A stretch of DNA of 32,780 bases from Chromatiales bacterium (GTDB taxonomy: Bacteria > Pseudomonadota > Gammaproteobacteria > UBA6429): contig JALTJN010000500.1 of the NCBI GenBank assembly GCA_027076405.1, forward strand, positions 1 to 32,780, in the 5' to 3' direction. Every line of letters starts with the position of its first letter. The first letter of the stretch is position 1. This document shows, in pieces, positions 17,964 through 27,728 of this stretch. The position numbers and the translations under genes are program-made. The notes below the pieces were generated by a model. That model had not been told where the DNA came from. It was given only the letters and a program-made list of their open reading frames with translations, and did not search any database.

Positions 17964-20234
17964 TTAAAAAGGAGAACCTAAGCTAAACTGGAACGAACGT
18001 GTTGAATCGCCAGGCTTTTTATTTAAGGCTTCAGCAAAGTTAAAGCGCATTGCACCTACCGGGGTAATCCAGATAAAAGCAATACCGCCAGTATAACGGA
18101 AATCGTCAGCTTTAATCTCGTTTGTATTCTTAAAAACGCTGCCCCCATCTAAAAATAAACTGACTCGCGTAGAACTACTATTATCCGCAAACGGATTAGG
18201 CAATATTAAATCCAAGTTACCAACGATTTTAACTGTTCCACCTATCGGGTCATTCGTTACAGTATCTCTTGGGCCAACACTATTTGCATCATAACCACGA
18301 ATTGAACTACTACCACCTGCAAAATAATTTTTGTAAGGAGGATAATCAGAGGCTGTCTTTAATGAACCTCCATAACCCAAGCTTATATTCGCAGCTAATG
18401 TCACATTATTTCCAATAGGTAAGTAATTTAACTGACGAACATCAACTTTATAGTACTCCAAATCTCCGCCAGGGACAGCTATTTCCCCCCCTAAGCGGGT
18501 TAAACTACCCTTATTCGCAAAAATACGGCGATTTCTACTATCATATGACCAGCTAGTAAAAAATTGAAAAGTCGAATTTGCTTTACCATTTCGATTTACA
18601 AAATCAACAATATTTTGTGATGTCGCACTACCAGTAGTAATTTCTGTATTATCAAATTTCAGTCCCCAATTATAATTTGTATATTCAGACAAAGGGACGC
18701 CATATGAAAGAGAAGCTCCATATGAATCTGTTGTATAATTTGAAATATCTGCAGCGGCTGCATCAACCTTACGATAAGATAAGCTAATATTTCGACTGAC
18801 ACCATTTTCAGTGTAATAAGGATTGTTTAAGTTAAAGCTATATTGTTTAGTAACAGAACTATTATCAAAGTTAACCCCAAGTCGCTGCCCTGTACCTAAG
18901 AAATTATCCTGCGTAACCGACAGATTAACAACCGGCCCCTGTGTATCTGAATAACCTAACCCCGCTTGCAAACTACCTGTTGGTTTTTCCGTAACATTAT
19001 AGTTTAAATCGACCTGATCCGTTAAACCGGGAATACGGACTGTCTGTACATTTACATTACTAAAAAAGCCAAGTCGATCTAAACGTGTTTTTGAACGGGC
19101 CACATGTTTCGTTGAAAGCCAGTCACCTTCAACCTGACGTAATTCACGGCGAATAACCTTGTCTTGAGTTTTTGTATTACCGGAAATATTTACTTTACGA
19201 ACATAAATTCGTCGACCAGGATCTACAAAAAAAGTTAGTCCAATTGTTCTGGAGTCTTTATCAACCTTTGGAACCATATTGACATTAGCAAAGGCGTAAC
19301 CATTTTCAGCAAGCAGATCACTTATGGCTTTTGTTGTATCAACGACTTTGCGGCGAGAAAAGACATCACCGGATTTAATAGTTATTAATTTTTTGAACTT
19401 TTTAGCAGGAAGAATCAAGTCTCCAGCAAGCTTAACTTCTCGCACCGTGTAACGCTCGCCCTCTTTTATATTAACGGTAATATAGACGCTTTCTTTTTCC
19501 GGACCTAAAGAAACCTGAGTAGAGTTAATTGCAAAATCGAGAAAACCTCTGTCTAAATAAAATGATTTAAGCGTTTCCAGATCAGCGGCAAGCTGTTGTT
19601 TTTTGTAATTGTTTCTGCCACCCCAAAATGACGGCTCGGCAAGTGATAGCTGTGCAAGTAACTTACTATCCGGGAATTTTTTATTACCTACAATGTTTAC
19701 TGTGTATATTTCAGCGGATTCACCTTCTGAAATTTTAATATTCACATCAACCCGATTTCTTTCAAGTTGAGTCTGTTTTACATCAATTTTTATGTTGTAT
19801 TTGCCTAAACTATAGTACTGACGTTGTAGCTCTTTTTCCAAACCTTCAAGAATAGAACGATTAAACACCCTGCCTTTAATTAATCCGATCTGTTTTAAAG
19901 CTTCATCAAGCTGATCTTTTGATATTTCACTATTACCTTCAATATTAATATTATTAATCGCTGAACGTTCTGCCACAAAGATAACTAATACTTCACCTTC
20001 ACGCTCGAAGTGAATATCTTTAAAGAAACCTGTTTTATATAGAATATGAATTGAATTTCTAACGGCTGCATTATCAATTTTATCTCCCGGTTTAATAGGC
20101 AGATAATTAAACACTGTACCAATCGATATGCGTTGCAAGCCTTCAAGCTTAATATCTTTTACTTTAAAAGGCTCAAATGCAAAAACAGATTGCATTGAGG
20201 TAATAAAAACTAATAACACCAAAAAATATTTCAT
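17964..20234 (-). CDS. bamA: Outer membrane protein assembly factor BamA
   Basis: Central component of the machine that inserts beta-barrel proteins in the outer membrane. Signal peptide MKYFLVLLVFITSMQSVFA is followed by FEPFKVKDIKLEGLQRIS, the start of POTRA 1; five POTRA domains fill up to about residue 420, and the barrel follows, with the conserved loop-6 motif SSIRGYDANSVGPRD and a terminal phenylalanine (FQFSLGSPF). The open frame extends 20 codons upstream to an ATG at 20294, but that would overlap rseP and put a non-secretory stretch before the signal peptide; the ATG at 20234 (756 residues) is better, though its ribosome site is weak. Confidence 0.96.
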   Translation of the reverse strand: MKYFLVLLVFITSMQSVFAFEPFKVKDIKLEGLQRISIGTVFNYLPIKPGDKIDNAAVRNSIHILYKTGFFKDIHFEREGEVLVIFVAERSAINNINIEGNSEISKDQLDEALKQIGLIKGRVFNRSILEGLEKELQRQYYSLGKYNIKIDVKQTQLERNRVDVNIKISEGESAEIYTVNIVGNKKFPDSKLLAQLSLAEPSFWGGRNNYKKQQLAADLETLKSFYLDRGFLDFAINSTQVSLGPEKESVYITVNIKEGERYTVREVKLAGDLILPAKKFKKLITIKSGDVFSRRKVVDTTKAISDLLAENGYAFANVNMVPKVDKDSRTIGLTFFVDPGRRIYVRKVNISGNTKTQDKVIRRELRQVEGDWLSTKHVARSKTRLDRLGFFSNVNVQTVRIPGLTDQVDLNYNVTEKPTGSLQAGLGYSDTQGPVVNLSVTQDNFLGTGQRLGVNFDNSSVTKQYSFNLNNPYYTENGVSRNISLSYRKVDAAAADISNYTTDSYGASLSYGVPLSEYTNYNWGLKFDNTEITTGSATSQNIVDFVNRNGKANSTFQFFTSWSYDSRNRRIFANKGSLTRLGGEIAVPGGDLEYYKVDVRQLNYLPIGNNVTLAANISLGYGGSLKTASDYPPYKNYFAGGSSSIRGYDANSVGPRDTVTNDPIGGTVKIVGNLDLILPNPFADNSSSTRVSLFLDGGSVFKNTNEIKADDFRYTGGIAFIWITPVGAMRFNFAEALNKKPGDSTRSFQFSLGSPF

Positions 20235-20253
20235 AAAATTCAAAACAACTTTA

Positions 20254-21618
20254 TTATCCGAACACACGAATGAGGTCGTTATACAAAGCAACACTCATCA
20301 GCGAAAATAAAAGAACCATACCAATTCGGCTTGCAAATTCCTGAGTCTCTTCAGAAACAGGTTTTTTACGCACAAGCTCAATCGTATAATACGTTAAATG
20401 TCCACCATCTAGTATCGGAATAGGTAAAAGATTAAGAATACCCAGGCTAATACTGACAATAGCTAAAAAATCTAAAAAACGGGCTAATCCGGCACTGGCT
20501 GAATAACCTGCGTAACGAGCAATACTTACCGGCCCACTTAAATTTTTAACCGAAATTTCACCGGTAAAAATTTTACCCATCATTTTCAGCGTTAAAAGAC
20601 TAAAATCCCAGGTGCGGGAGAGCGAGCGAGGTATTGATTCAAAAACACTATATCCATGAATCACTCGCATTTCTTCCGGATAAGCAGCGCCTGTTTTATG
20701 TCCCAGACCGACCCGCCCGACTGTTTCCCCATCACGCTCAATTTTCTCAGGAATAACCTGTAAGGTTTTTTCTACTCCGTTACGCAATATTCTAACCTGA
20801 ATAATTTCAGCCGGTTTACTCGAAATAAGCTTTACCACTTCAACCCAGTCTTTTACTTTTACCTGATTAACAGCAAGAATTTCATCATCAACTTTAAAAC
20901 CGGCATTTTGTGCCGGTGATTTTTCTAACACCACACCAACAACCGGCTTAATTAGAGGACGCCAGGGCTTAAAGCCAAGCTGTTCAAACAAATGCTCAAC
21001 TTTTATTTCACCTTTTGTCGCAGAAAAATCCAGCGTTCGTGTAACAAGATTACCGTTCTTATCCTTCAACTCAAGAACAGCCTGAGAGCGATCAACGATG
21101 GCAGGAATAATATTTTTAACTGCTACATCCCAAATCGGAGTTTCATTATGATTAATCGATACAATCTCATAACCGGAAACCAGACCGGCTTGTTTAGCCA
21201 AACCATTAGCATCAACATCCCCAATAATCGGTTTAACACCAGAAACACCGACGATAAACATTAACCAATACGCAACTATTGCAAATAAGAAATTAAACAG
21301 TGGACCTGCCGCAACAATCGCAATTCGTGTCCAGACAGGTTGATTAGTGAATTCACGATGCTGTTCGCTTTCATCAACTTCGGTCTCACGCTTATCCAGC
21401 ATTTTGACAAAGCCACCTAATGGTAAAGCAGCAATAACAAATTCTGTTTGATCTTTCCCAAACCGCTTTAACCAAAGTGGTTTACCAAAACCAATTGAGA
21501 AACGTAATATTTTAACACCCAGTTTTTTAGCAACAATATAATGACCATATTCATGGATGGCCACAAGAATACTAATTGCAACAATAAAAGAAACCAGTGT
21601 AAATAAAAATGACATCAT
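20254..21618 (-). CDS. rseP: RIP metalloprotease RseP (site-2 protease)
   Basis: An inner-membrane zinc protease that cuts anti-sigma factor in its membrane segment, releasing the envelope stress sigma factor. The 454-residue protein has HEYGH (H22, E23, H26) in the first helix, two PDZ domains (about 125-300) and the second zinc-ligand motif LNLLPIPILDGGHL in the C-terminal membrane part. The first ATG overlaps the dxr stop by one base (TGATG); the next codon is also ATG. 19 bases before bamA. The order dxr-rseP-bamA is conserved in gammaproteobacteria. Confidence 0.96.
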   Translation of the reverse strand: MMSFLFTLVSFIVAISILVAIHEYGHYIVAKKLGVKILRFSIGFGKPLWLKRFGKDQTEFVIAALPLGGFVKMLDKRETEVDESEQHREFTNQPVWTRIAIVAAGPLFNFLFAIVAYWLMFIVGVSGVKPIIGDVDANGLAKQAGLVSGYEIVSINHNETPIWDVAVKNIIPAIVDRSQAVLELKDKNGNLVTRTLDFSATKGEIKVEHLFEQLGFKPWRPLIKPVVGVVLEKSPAQNAGFKVDDEILAVNQVKVKDWVEVVKLISSKPAEIIQVRILRNGVEKTLQVIPEKIERDGETVGRVGLGHKTGAAYPEEMRVIHGYSVFESIPRSLSRTWDFSLLTLKMMGKIFTGEISVKNLSGPVSIARYAGYSASAGLARFLDFLAIVSISLGILNLLPIPILDGGHLTYYTIELVRKKPVSEETQEFASRIGMVLLFSLMSVALYNDLIRVFG

Positions 21619-22805
21619 CAGTCCTGTTTGACTCTTAAGCGAATTAATTGTTCCGCTTCTTTTCGCGCTGCTGAATCATCATCTAAAATTTCAGTTAAAG
21701 ACTTGGCAGGTCGAGATTTAATATTAAGCAATGTTTGCTCAACAATATCGGCAATATCGGTAAATTTTAATTCGTTATCTAAAAAAGATGCCACGGCAAT
21801 TTCATTCGCCGCATTTAAAATAGCAGGTGCGGTGCCGCCTTTACGAATCGCTTCTTCTGCTAAACGTAAACAAGGAAAGCGTTCATAATCCGGTTTTTCA
21901 AACTCAAGCTTGGCCACTTCAAAGAGATCGAGTTTTTCCACTCCTGATTCAATTCGATCAGGCCAGGATAAAGCATGAGCAATAGGAGTACGCATATCAG
22001 GTTGACCAAGTTGAGCCAATACTGAACCGTCTGAATATTGCACCATAGAATGAATAACACTTTGAGGATGAACAACAACCTGAATATTGTCTGGATTAGT
22101 ATTAAACAACCAGCAGGCTTCTATTATTTCCAGCCCTTTATTCATCATTGTCGCTGAATCAACTGAAATTTTTCGCCCCATACTCCAGTTAGGATGAGCG
22201 CATGCTTCATCGGGTGTGACATTTTCCAATTCATTCGCAGAGCGTGTACGAAAAGGCCCGCCTGAACCGGTTAACAATATTTTAGTGATACCTGAGTTAT
22301 CTAAACCTTTTTCATAGTCATGAGGCATGCATTGGAAAATAGCATTGTGTTCACTGTCAATAGGTAAGAGTTCTGCATTATTCTTTTTAACTTCGTCCAT
22401 AAAGATCTGGCCGCTCATAACTAACGCTTCTTTATTTGCTAATAAAATGCGTTTTCCTGCGCGTGCTGCTGCCAGAGTCGGTTTAAGACCTGCCGCACCA
22501 ACAATCGCAGCCATAACATAATCCACTTGCGGCAAGCTGGCAATTTTCTCCAGCCCCTCAATACCTGCTAAAACCTGTACTGAAGAATTTTTACTTTTGA
22601 GTTTAGCCTTTAACTCTTCAACAACACTTTCATTTGCGATAACAGCATATTCAGGTTGATATTGCTCGCACTGCTCAACCAGACGATCAACCTGACTGTT
22701 TGCAGACAATGCCACAATTTTATATTTATCCGGATGACGAGCAGCAACATCCAGTGTATTAACACCTATTGAACCTGTTGCACCAAGAATACATATTCCC
22801 TTCAC
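21618..22805 (-). CDS. dxr: 1-deoxy-D-xylulose 5-phosphate reductoisomerase
   Basis: Converts DXP to MEP in the non-mevalonate isoprenoid pathway with NADPH and a divalent metal. With the GTG start at 22805 the protein has 395 residues, begins MKGICILGATGSIG, and places metal ligands D150 and E152 (PIDSEHNAIFQC) at the numbering of the Escherichia enzyme; the ANKEALVMSG and SVDSATMMNKGLE segments complete the site. An upstream ATG at 22826 exists, but the GTG overlaps the cdsA stop as GTGA and has GGAG eight bases upstream, so I prefer it. Feeds IPP to the undecaprenyl synthase UppS encoded nearby. Confidence 0.96.
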   Translation of the reverse strand: MKGICILGATGSIGVNTLDVAARHPDKYKIVALSANSQVDRLVEQCEQYQPEYAVIANESVVEELKAKLKSKNSSVQVLAGIEGLEKIASLPQVDYVMAAIVGAAGLKPTLAAARAGKRILLANKEALVMSGQIFMDEVKKNNAELLPIDSEHNAIFQCMPHDYEKGLDNSGITKILLTGSGGPFRTRSANELENVTPDEACAHPNWSMGRKISVDSATMMNKGLEIIEACWLFNTNPDNIQVVVHPQSVIHSMVQYSDGSVLAQLGQPDMRTPIAHALSWPDRIESGVEKLDLFEVAKLEFEKPDYERFPCLRLAEEAIRKGGTAPAILNAANEIAVASFLDNELKFTDIADIVEQTLLNIKSRPAKSLTEILDDDSAARKEAEQLIRLRVKQD

Positions 22806-23626
22806 GCGAACATCTCCATTAACCATAAGCCAGCAAGAAATATCGGTAAACCTGAGGTTAAACTATCGATACGATCCAGTATTCCACCATGGCCGGGTAA
22901 AATATTACCACTGTCTTTCACATTTGCCATGCGTTTAAACATGCTTTCGGATAAATCACCAATAACAGAATAAACAACTGTCACTAAAGTAACTATAATA
23001 AAACCGGTTGCATGAGCTGAAGAAATATTTAAAACATTAACAGCAACAAAAGCAGTAATTAATGTTGCAACCAGTGCACCCACTACACCTTCCCATGATT
23101 TTCCGGGACTCACATTCGGAATTAATTTATGTTTTCCCCATGCGCGACCGGCAAAATAGGCACCACTGTCTGCAATCCAGATAATAATCAGTAAATAAAG
23201 AACATAGTCAGAACCATATTCAATGGAGTTACGTAATAAATTTAACGCTAAAAATGTTGATAACAACATAATAAAACCAACAATAATTTTTGCCGGCCTG
23301 TGTTGTAAAAAATGTGATGTTTTAAAAGGAAAAGTAAATAATAAAGGAAGACTGATCAACCACCAAACCAGAGATAGATAAATAGCATATTTTATATACT
23401 CAATATTTGCCAAATATTCCAGATATAAAAAACAGGATGTAACAACAGCAGAAAACAACCAGCCATTTATTTTGTTTTTATAAGCAACAAAGTTATTCCA
23501 TTCTATTGTTGCTAAAAACAAGACAACAGCCAAGCCATAGGTAAAGCCCTGAACAGAGGCGTTAAGAATAGACCAGATAACCAGAGGGATTAAAATTGCA
23601 GCCGTAATGATTCGGTGTTTAAGCAT
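22802..23626 (-). CDS. cdsA: Phosphatidate cytidylyltransferase
   Basis: Makes CDP-diacylglycerol from phosphatidate and CTP, the branch point of phospholipid synthesis, in the inner membrane. The 274-residue protein has about eight hydrophobic helices and the family signature near the C-terminus: GDLSESMFKRMANVKDSGN followed by LPGHGGILDRIDSL, with the acidic residues that bind metal and CTP. The ATG overlaps the end of uppS by 8 bases, and its stop overlaps the dxr GTG, so uppS-cdsA-dxr are tightly coupled. Confidence 0.96.
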   Translation of the reverse strand: MLKHRIITAAILIPLVIWSILNASVQGFTYGLAVVLFLATIEWNNFVAYKNKINGWLFSAVVTSCFLYLEYLANIEYIKYAIYLSLVWWLISLPLLFTFPFKTSHFLQHRPAKIIVGFIMLLSTFLALNLLRNSIEYGSDYVLYLLIIIWIADSGAYFAGRAWGKHKLIPNVSPGKSWEGVVGALVATLITAFVAVNVLNISSAHATGFIIVTLVTVVYSVIGDLSESMFKRMANVKDSGNILPGHGGILDRIDSLTSGLPIFLAGLWLMEMFA

Positions 23627-24377
23627 TTTTCATTTTCTCGATCTGCTCACCGGTATGTCCAAAGCGACGCTGACGCCCAGCAAAAGAAGTCAGCGCTTTT
23701 TCAAACTCCTGACGATTAAAATCTGGCCATAAAGTATCTGTAAAATAAAGTTCACTATAAGCTAATTGCCAAATCAGAAAATTACTAATACGTTGTTCAC
23801 CACCGGTACGAATAAATAAATCAGGTTCAGGTATATCACTCATTGATAGATTTTGACTGATTAAATCTGATGTAATGTCGTTAGCTTTAAGCTCACCCGC
23901 TTCAACTTTTGAAGCCAGTGTTTTCACTGCCTGAGTGATATCCCATTGCCCACCGTAATTAGCAGCGATATTCAAAAGTAATGTTTTATTATCTTTTGTT
24001 AACTCTTCTGCTTTTATAATATTTTTCTGGATTTTTTCATCAAAAGCGGAAACGTCCCCAATTATTTTTAAGCGAACATCATTTTTGTGCAGCTTTTTAA
24101 CTTCACGCTGTAAAGCCATTAAAAAGAGTCCCATTAATAATGTCACTTCTTTTTCAGGACGACGCCAGTTTTCACTGGAAAAAGCAAATAAAGTAACAAC
24201 ATCAATACCTTTATCTACACACGTAGTGATCACAGAGCGAACTGTTTCAACACCCGCTTTGTGTCCGGTAATACGAGGGGAACCACGTTTTTCAGCCCAT
24301 CTGCCATTGCCATCCATAATGATGGCAACATGTTTGGGAATACCGGGAGTACCGGAAATATCGATATCGTCTGTCAT
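23619..24377 (-). CDS. uppS: Ditrans,polycis-undecaprenyl-diphosphate synthase
   Basis: A cis-prenyltransferase that adds isopentenyl units to farnesyl-PP to give the C55 carrier for peptidoglycan and O-antigen. The 252-residue protein has catalytic D22 in IIMDGNGRWAEKRG, the SSENWRRP segment (67-74) and the C-terminal FIRTGGEQRISNFLIWQLAY motif. ATG start at 24377; 31 bases after frr. Length and motifs match the bacterial family. Confidence 0.97.
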   Translation of the reverse strand: MTDDIDISGTPGIPKHVAIIMDGNGRWAEKRGSPRITGHKAGVETVRSVITTCVDKGIDVVTLFAFSSENWRRPEKEVTLLMGLFLMALQREVKKLHKNDVRLKIIGDVSAFDEKIQKNIIKAEELTKDNKTLLLNIAANYGGQWDITQAVKTLASKVEAGELKANDITSDLISQNLSMSDIPEPDLFIRTGGEQRISNFLIWQLAYSELYFTDTLWPDFNRQEFEKALTSFAGRQRRFGHTGEQIEKMKNA

Positions 24378-24408
24378 GTTAAAATCTATTAATAAAAATT
24401 GATTAAAA

Positions 24409-24966
24409 TCAAATTTCCATTAAATCCTTCTCTTTAACAATTAGCGCTTCATCAACTTGTTTAACGTATTTATCGGTAATTTTCTGAACATCGTCCTGAG
24501 CCTGACGATCATCATCTTCTGTTATTTCTTTATCTTTTAACAAAGACTTAACATCACTCAGCACATCCCGGCGAATGTTACGAATCGCTACTTTGGCAGC
24601 TTCACCTTCAGCCCGAACTACCTTAATCATGTCTTTACGACGCTCTTCAGTTAAAGGTGGCAGCGGTATACGAATTAATTCTCCGGTAGTGGCCGGATTT
24701 AATCCCATATTGGAATTCATAATCGCTTTTTCAATCGCCTGCACCATCGGCTTTTCCCATGGTGAAACGCTTAAAGTACGCGAATCTAATACTGAAACAT
24801 TCGCAACCTGACTTAAAGGTACTTCTGAACCGTAATATTCAACTGTAATGTGATCAAGCAAACTTGTATGAGCACGACCTGTACGTAATTTAGTCAGATC
24901 ATTTTTTAGTGATGCTACACTTTTACCCATACGGATTTCAGCATCTTCTTTTAATTCATCAATCAT
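24409..24966 (-). CDS. frr: Ribosome recycling factor
   Basis: Splits post-termination ribosomes together with EF-G. The 185-residue protein is the usual length and has the three-helix bundle with the conserved region [20 protein letters not shown] near residues 27-47, then [16 protein letters not shown] and NRR-type helix segments. It starts with ATG and lies 52 bases after pyrH. Its stop is 31 bases before uppS, so the translation block and the lipid/isoprenoid block may be co-transcribed. Confidence 0.97.
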   Translation of the reverse strand: MIDELKEDAEIRMGKSVASLKNDLTKLRTGRAHTSLLDHITVEYYGSEVPLSQVANVSVLDSRTLSVSPWEKPMVQAIEKAIMNSNMGLNPATTGELIRIPLPPLTEERRKDMIKVVRAEGEAAKVAIRNIRRDVLSDVKSLLKDKEITEDDDRQAQDDVQKITDKYVKQVDEALIVKEKDLMEI

Positions 24967-25018
24967 TTTATTTTTCCGTTCTACGTTACTTAAGTTGTTG
25001 GCCAGAGTTTGATTTCAA

Positions 25019-25744
25019 CTAAACTTTATTTTCAACAATGGTGCCTTCATTTTCACCATGAACGACGCGCATCAAAGCCCCTTCTTTACCCATATTATAA
25101 ACAATAACAGGGATATTATTATCACGGCACAAAACAATTGCTGTGGTGTCCATCACACCTAATTTATCTTCAATAACCTGGTCATATTCTAAAAATTCAT
25201 ACTTTTTTGCACCAGGATCTTTTTTCGGATCAGCAGAATAAACACCATCTACATTAGTGCCTTTAATAACAACATCACAATTCACTTCAATACCACGTAA
25301 ACTTGCTGCAGTGTCTGTTGTAAAAAAGGGATTACCTGTACCCGCTGCAAAAATAACGACCCGACCTTTCTCTAAATGACGAACTGCACGGCGACGAATA
25401 TAATCTTCAGCAACGTTATGTATTGGTAAAGCTGACATGACACGAACTTTTAATTCATGACGTTCAAGACCGTCCTGTAATGCAAGCGCATTAATCACGG
25501 TTGCCAGCATTCCCATATGATCAGCAGACACCCGTTCCATACCACTTGCCGACAAACTTACGCCGCGGAAAATATTGCCGCCACCGATAACCATTGCCAC
25601 CTGAATCCCGTTATCAATCAATTCTTTTACTTCAACAGCAACCCGATCAATCACGCTAGGATCTATACCAAAATCCTTATCGCCCATTAATGCCTCACCA
25701 CTGAGTTTTAACAAAATACGTTGATAACGAAATTTACTAGCCAT
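25019..25744 (-). CDS. pyrH: Uridylate kinase (UMP kinase)
   Basis: Phosphorylates UMP to UDP; a hexameric, allosterically regulated enzyme of the amino-acid-kinase fold. The 241-residue protein shows [11 protein letters not shown] (K13 region, phosphate binding), GGGNIFRG (54-61) and the C-terminal [14 protein letters not shown]. It follows tsf after a strong terminator, so it probably needs its own promoter: the 74-base gap contains a perfect TATAAT on the minus strand. ATG start with only a weak purine-rich site (CCGGA). Confidence 0.97.
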   Translation of the reverse strand: MASKFRYQRILLKLSGEALMGDKDFGIDPSVIDRVAVEVKELIDNGIQVAMVIGGGNIFRGVSLSASGMERVSADHMGMLATVINALALQDGLERHELKVRVMSALPIHNVAEDYIRRRAVRHLEKGRVVIFAAGTGNPFFTTDTAASLRGIEVNCDVVIKGTNVDGVYSADPKKDPGAKKYEFLEYDQVIEDKLGVMDTTAIVLCRDNNIPVIVYNMGKEGALMRVVHGENEGTIVENKV

Positions 25745-25768
25745 ATTTATGATTCCGGATAATTAGTT

Positions 25769-25774
25769 ATTATA
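25769..25774 (-). promoter_or_regulatory. Possible -10 element for pyrH
   Basis: TATAAT reads on the minus strand at 25774-25769, between the tsf terminator and the pyrH ATG, 24 bases upstream of the start codon. The matching -35 region falls in the terminator stem and has no TTGACA-like hexamer, so this is a partial call based on one consensus box and on the need for a promoter after the terminator. Confidence 0.35.
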
Positions 25775-25786
25775 ATGAAGCTGACT

Positions 25787-25814
25787 AAAAAATGGCCTCT
25801 AAAAGAGGCCATTT
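25787..25814 (-). terminator. Intrinsic terminator after tsf
   Basis: Ten perfect pairs, AAATGGCCTC (25790-25799) with GAGGCCATTT (25805-25814), five-base loop, and on the minus strand six T residues (25792-25787) running out of the stem. It begins five bases after the tsf stop codon at 25819. It should end the rpsB-tsf transcript before pyrH, as in the separate rpsB-tsf and pyrH units known in Escherichia. Confidence 0.88.
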
Positions 25815-25818
25815 AATT

Positions 25819-26691
25819 TTACTTGATTTGCGCCATTACTTCATCCGCAAAGTTTTCTTCTTTTTTCTCAATCCCTTCGCCGACTTCAAATCGGACAAAA
25901 CGCTTAACTGTGGCATTTTTCGATTTAAGAAGCTGTTCAACCGTTTGATCAGGGTCTTTAACAAAAGGCTGACCTAGCAAGGTGACTTCTTTGAGGAACT
26001 TTTTAATACGCCCTTCAACCATTTTTTCAATGATATTGTCTGGCTTGCCACTTTCAGCAGCTTGTGCCGAGAAAATTTCACGTTCTTTGTCTAGAGCATC
26101 TTGAGCAACATCGGCTTCAGATATACAAACTGGCTTGCTTGCCGCAATATGCATAGCAATGTCTTTACCCAGCTCAACATCGCCACCTTCAAGCTCAACC
26201 ATCACTCCGATGCGTTCGCCATGTTGATAGGTACCAATCACATCTGCATTTTCGATAACCTCAAAACGACGTACGCTCATGTTCTCACCGATTTTAGCAA
26301 TCAGTTCTTTGCGTCGGTCTTCAACACTTGTACCACTTGCTAATGGCAGTGCTAACAATGCTTCAAGATCAGCGGGTTTATTTTTCAGAACACATTCTGC
26401 AATTGAATCAACAAACTCTTTGAAATCATCACCTTTAGTCACAAAGTCAGTTTCACTGTTTACTTCAACAATAACAGCATTTTTGTTGTCGTCACTTGCT
26501 TTGATTTTTGCCAAGCCTTCCGCTGCAACGCGACCCGCTTTTTTATCCGCTTTAGCCATACCTGCTTTACGCATGGTTTCAATTGCCGCTTCAATATCGC
26601 CATCAGTTTCTGTCAGGAATTTTTTACATTCCATCATGCCGGCGCCTGTACGTTCGCGTAGTTCTTTAACTAGTGCTGCAGTAATTGCCAT
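25819..26691 (-). CDS. tsf: Elongation factor Ts
   Basis: Guanine nucleotide exchange factor for EF-Tu. The 290-residue protein has the N-terminal UBA-like domain with [17 protein letters not shown] (10-26) and the exchange motif TDFV (81-84), followed by two core subdomains and the C-terminal part. ATG at 26691 with AGGA about 8 bases upstream. It follows rpsB across a 128-base gap that holds a strong terminator hairpin, so its level may be set by partial read-through. Confidence 0.98.
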   Translation of the reverse strand: MAITAALVKELRERTGAGMMECKKFLTETDGDIEAAIETMRKAGMAKADKKAGRVAAEGLAKIKASDDNKNAVIVEVNSETDFVTKGDDFKEFVDSIAECVLKNKPADLEALLALPLASGTSVEDRRKELIAKIGENMSVRRFEVIENADVIGTYQHGERIGVMVELEGGDVELGKDIAMHIAASKPVCISEADVAQDALDKEREIFSAQAAESGKPDNIIEKMVEGRIKKFLKEVTLLGQPFVKDPDQTVEQLLKSKNATVKRFVRFEVGEGIEKKEENFADEVMAQIK

Positions 26692-26725
26692 TTTAATGTC
26701 CTCTTAAATCTTTGCTTAGATGAAC

Positions 26726-26748
26726 CTAACTCATTTAGTTTAAGTTAG
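26726..26748 (-). promoter_or_regulatory. Small hairpin in the tsf leader
   Basis: CTAACT (26748-26743 on the minus strand) pairs with AGTTAG (26731-26726), with an 11-base AT-rich loop, 34 bases before the tsf ATG. Just upstream TAGAAT (26754-26749) resembles a -10 box, but no good -35 is found because that place is inside the terminator. Possible role in tsf initiation; low certainty. Confidence 0.25.
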
Positions 26749-26763
26749 ATTCTAAAATATTTG

Positions 26764-26795
26764 AAAAAAGGGGGCGCTATGTAAATGGCGCCCCC
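26764..26795 (-). terminator. Intrinsic terminator or attenuator between rpsB and tsf
   Basis: On the minus strand GGGGGCGC (26795-26788) pairs with GCGCCCCC (26777-26770), ten-base loop, followed by six T residues (26769-26764). The stem is very GC-rich and stands out from the AT-rich surroundings. It starts 24 bases after the rpsB stop at 26820. Structure predicts efficient termination; the position inside the usual rpsB-tsf operon suggests attenuation with read-through into tsf. Confidence 0.88.
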
Positions 26796-26819
26796 TTCTC
26801 AGTTCAAACCAGACAGCGT

Positions 26820-27728
26820 TTATTCAGCTGAATCGTCTGCTTTCTTTTTAGCTGCTTTTTTCTTAGCAACTTTTTTAACGTCTTTTTCGCCATCTGCTGC
26901 TTCAGCTTTTTCTTCAGTCGCATCGGCTTTCTTTACAGCTTTCTTTTTAGCTGCTTTTTTCTTTGCAGTTTTTTTCTTGGCAGCCTTCACTGCACCTGTA
27001 TCATCAGTTTCAACAAAATCATCTTTGTTGCCCGCAGCAGGTTTAGGTGCAGATTCTTTACCTGTAATAACAGCATCAGCCATACCTTTAACATAAAGGC
27101 TAACTGCTCGGATTGCATCGTCATTACCAGGAATAACATAATCAATATTATCCGGGCTGTTGTTACTATCAACAACACCAATAACAGGAATACCTAATTT
27201 AACCGCTTCTTTTACTGCAATATCTTCGTGACCTACATCAACAACGAATAATGCATCAGGAATACCTTTCATATCCTTAATACCACCAAAGCTGCGATCC
27301 AGTTTTTCCATTTCGCGAGTCATGGTAAGAATTTCTTTCTTGTTGCGGCCTTCTATACCTTTTTCCATCATCGCTTCTAATTCTTTTAAGCGACGGATTG
27401 ATTGCTTAACTGTTTTAAAGTTAGTCAACATACCACCTAACCAGCGGTGGTTAACGAAAGGCATACCACAACGTTCTGCTTCTTCACGAATAATTTTACC
27501 CGCCGCACGTTTAGTACCAACAAATAAAATATTACCGCGGTTTGCAGCTAATGAACCAATGAAATTAACCGCTTCTTTATATAAAGGAAGGGTTTTTTCT
27601 AAATTAATGATATGGATTTTATTACGATCGCCAAAAATATAATTACGCATTTTTGGATTCCAGAAACGTGTTTGATGACCAAAATGTACGCCAGCCTCAA
27701 GCATTTCACGCATGCTTACTTCACTCAT
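26820..27728 (-). CDS. rpsB: 30S ribosomal protein S2 with long Lys/Ala-rich tail
   Basis: Essential small-subunit protein. Residues 1-225 are a standard S2: [24 protein letters not shown]-type motif ([14 protein letters not shown], 93-106) and the [12 protein letters not shown] and [13 protein letters not shown] strands. The total of 302 residues exceeds Escherichia S2 (241) because of a C-terminal tail from about 247, made of [13 protein letters not shown] repeats, an acidic spacer (about 268-283) and a second [12 protein letters not shown] block. The tail has the look of a histone H1-like domain. ATG start with AGGAG six bases upstream. Confidence 0.97.
   Translation of the reverse strand: MSEVSMREMLEAGVHFGHQTRFWNPKMRNYIFGDRNKIHIINLEKTLPLYKEAVNFIGSLAANRGNILFVGTKRAAGKIIREEAERCGMPFVNHRWLGGMLTNFKTVKQSIRRLKELEAMMEKGIEGRNKKEILTMTREMEKLDRSFGGIKDMKGIPDALFVVDVGHEDIAVKEAVKLGIPVIGVVDSNNSPDNIDYVIPGNDDAIRAVSLYVKGMADAVITGKESAPKPAAGNKDDFVETDDTGAVKAAKKKTAKKKAAKKKAVKKADATEEKAEAADGEKDVKKVAKKKAAKKKADDSAE

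Noticed and set aside
20235..20294. Longer BamA start at 20294
   Set aside because: It adds 20 residues before a clear signal peptide and overlaps rseP by 41 bases.
26785..27096. Plus-strand frame of 103 codons rich in Ala and Phe opposite rpsB
   Set aside because: It is the mirror of the Lys/Ala repeat codons (AAA/GCT) of the S2 tail and has no start signals.
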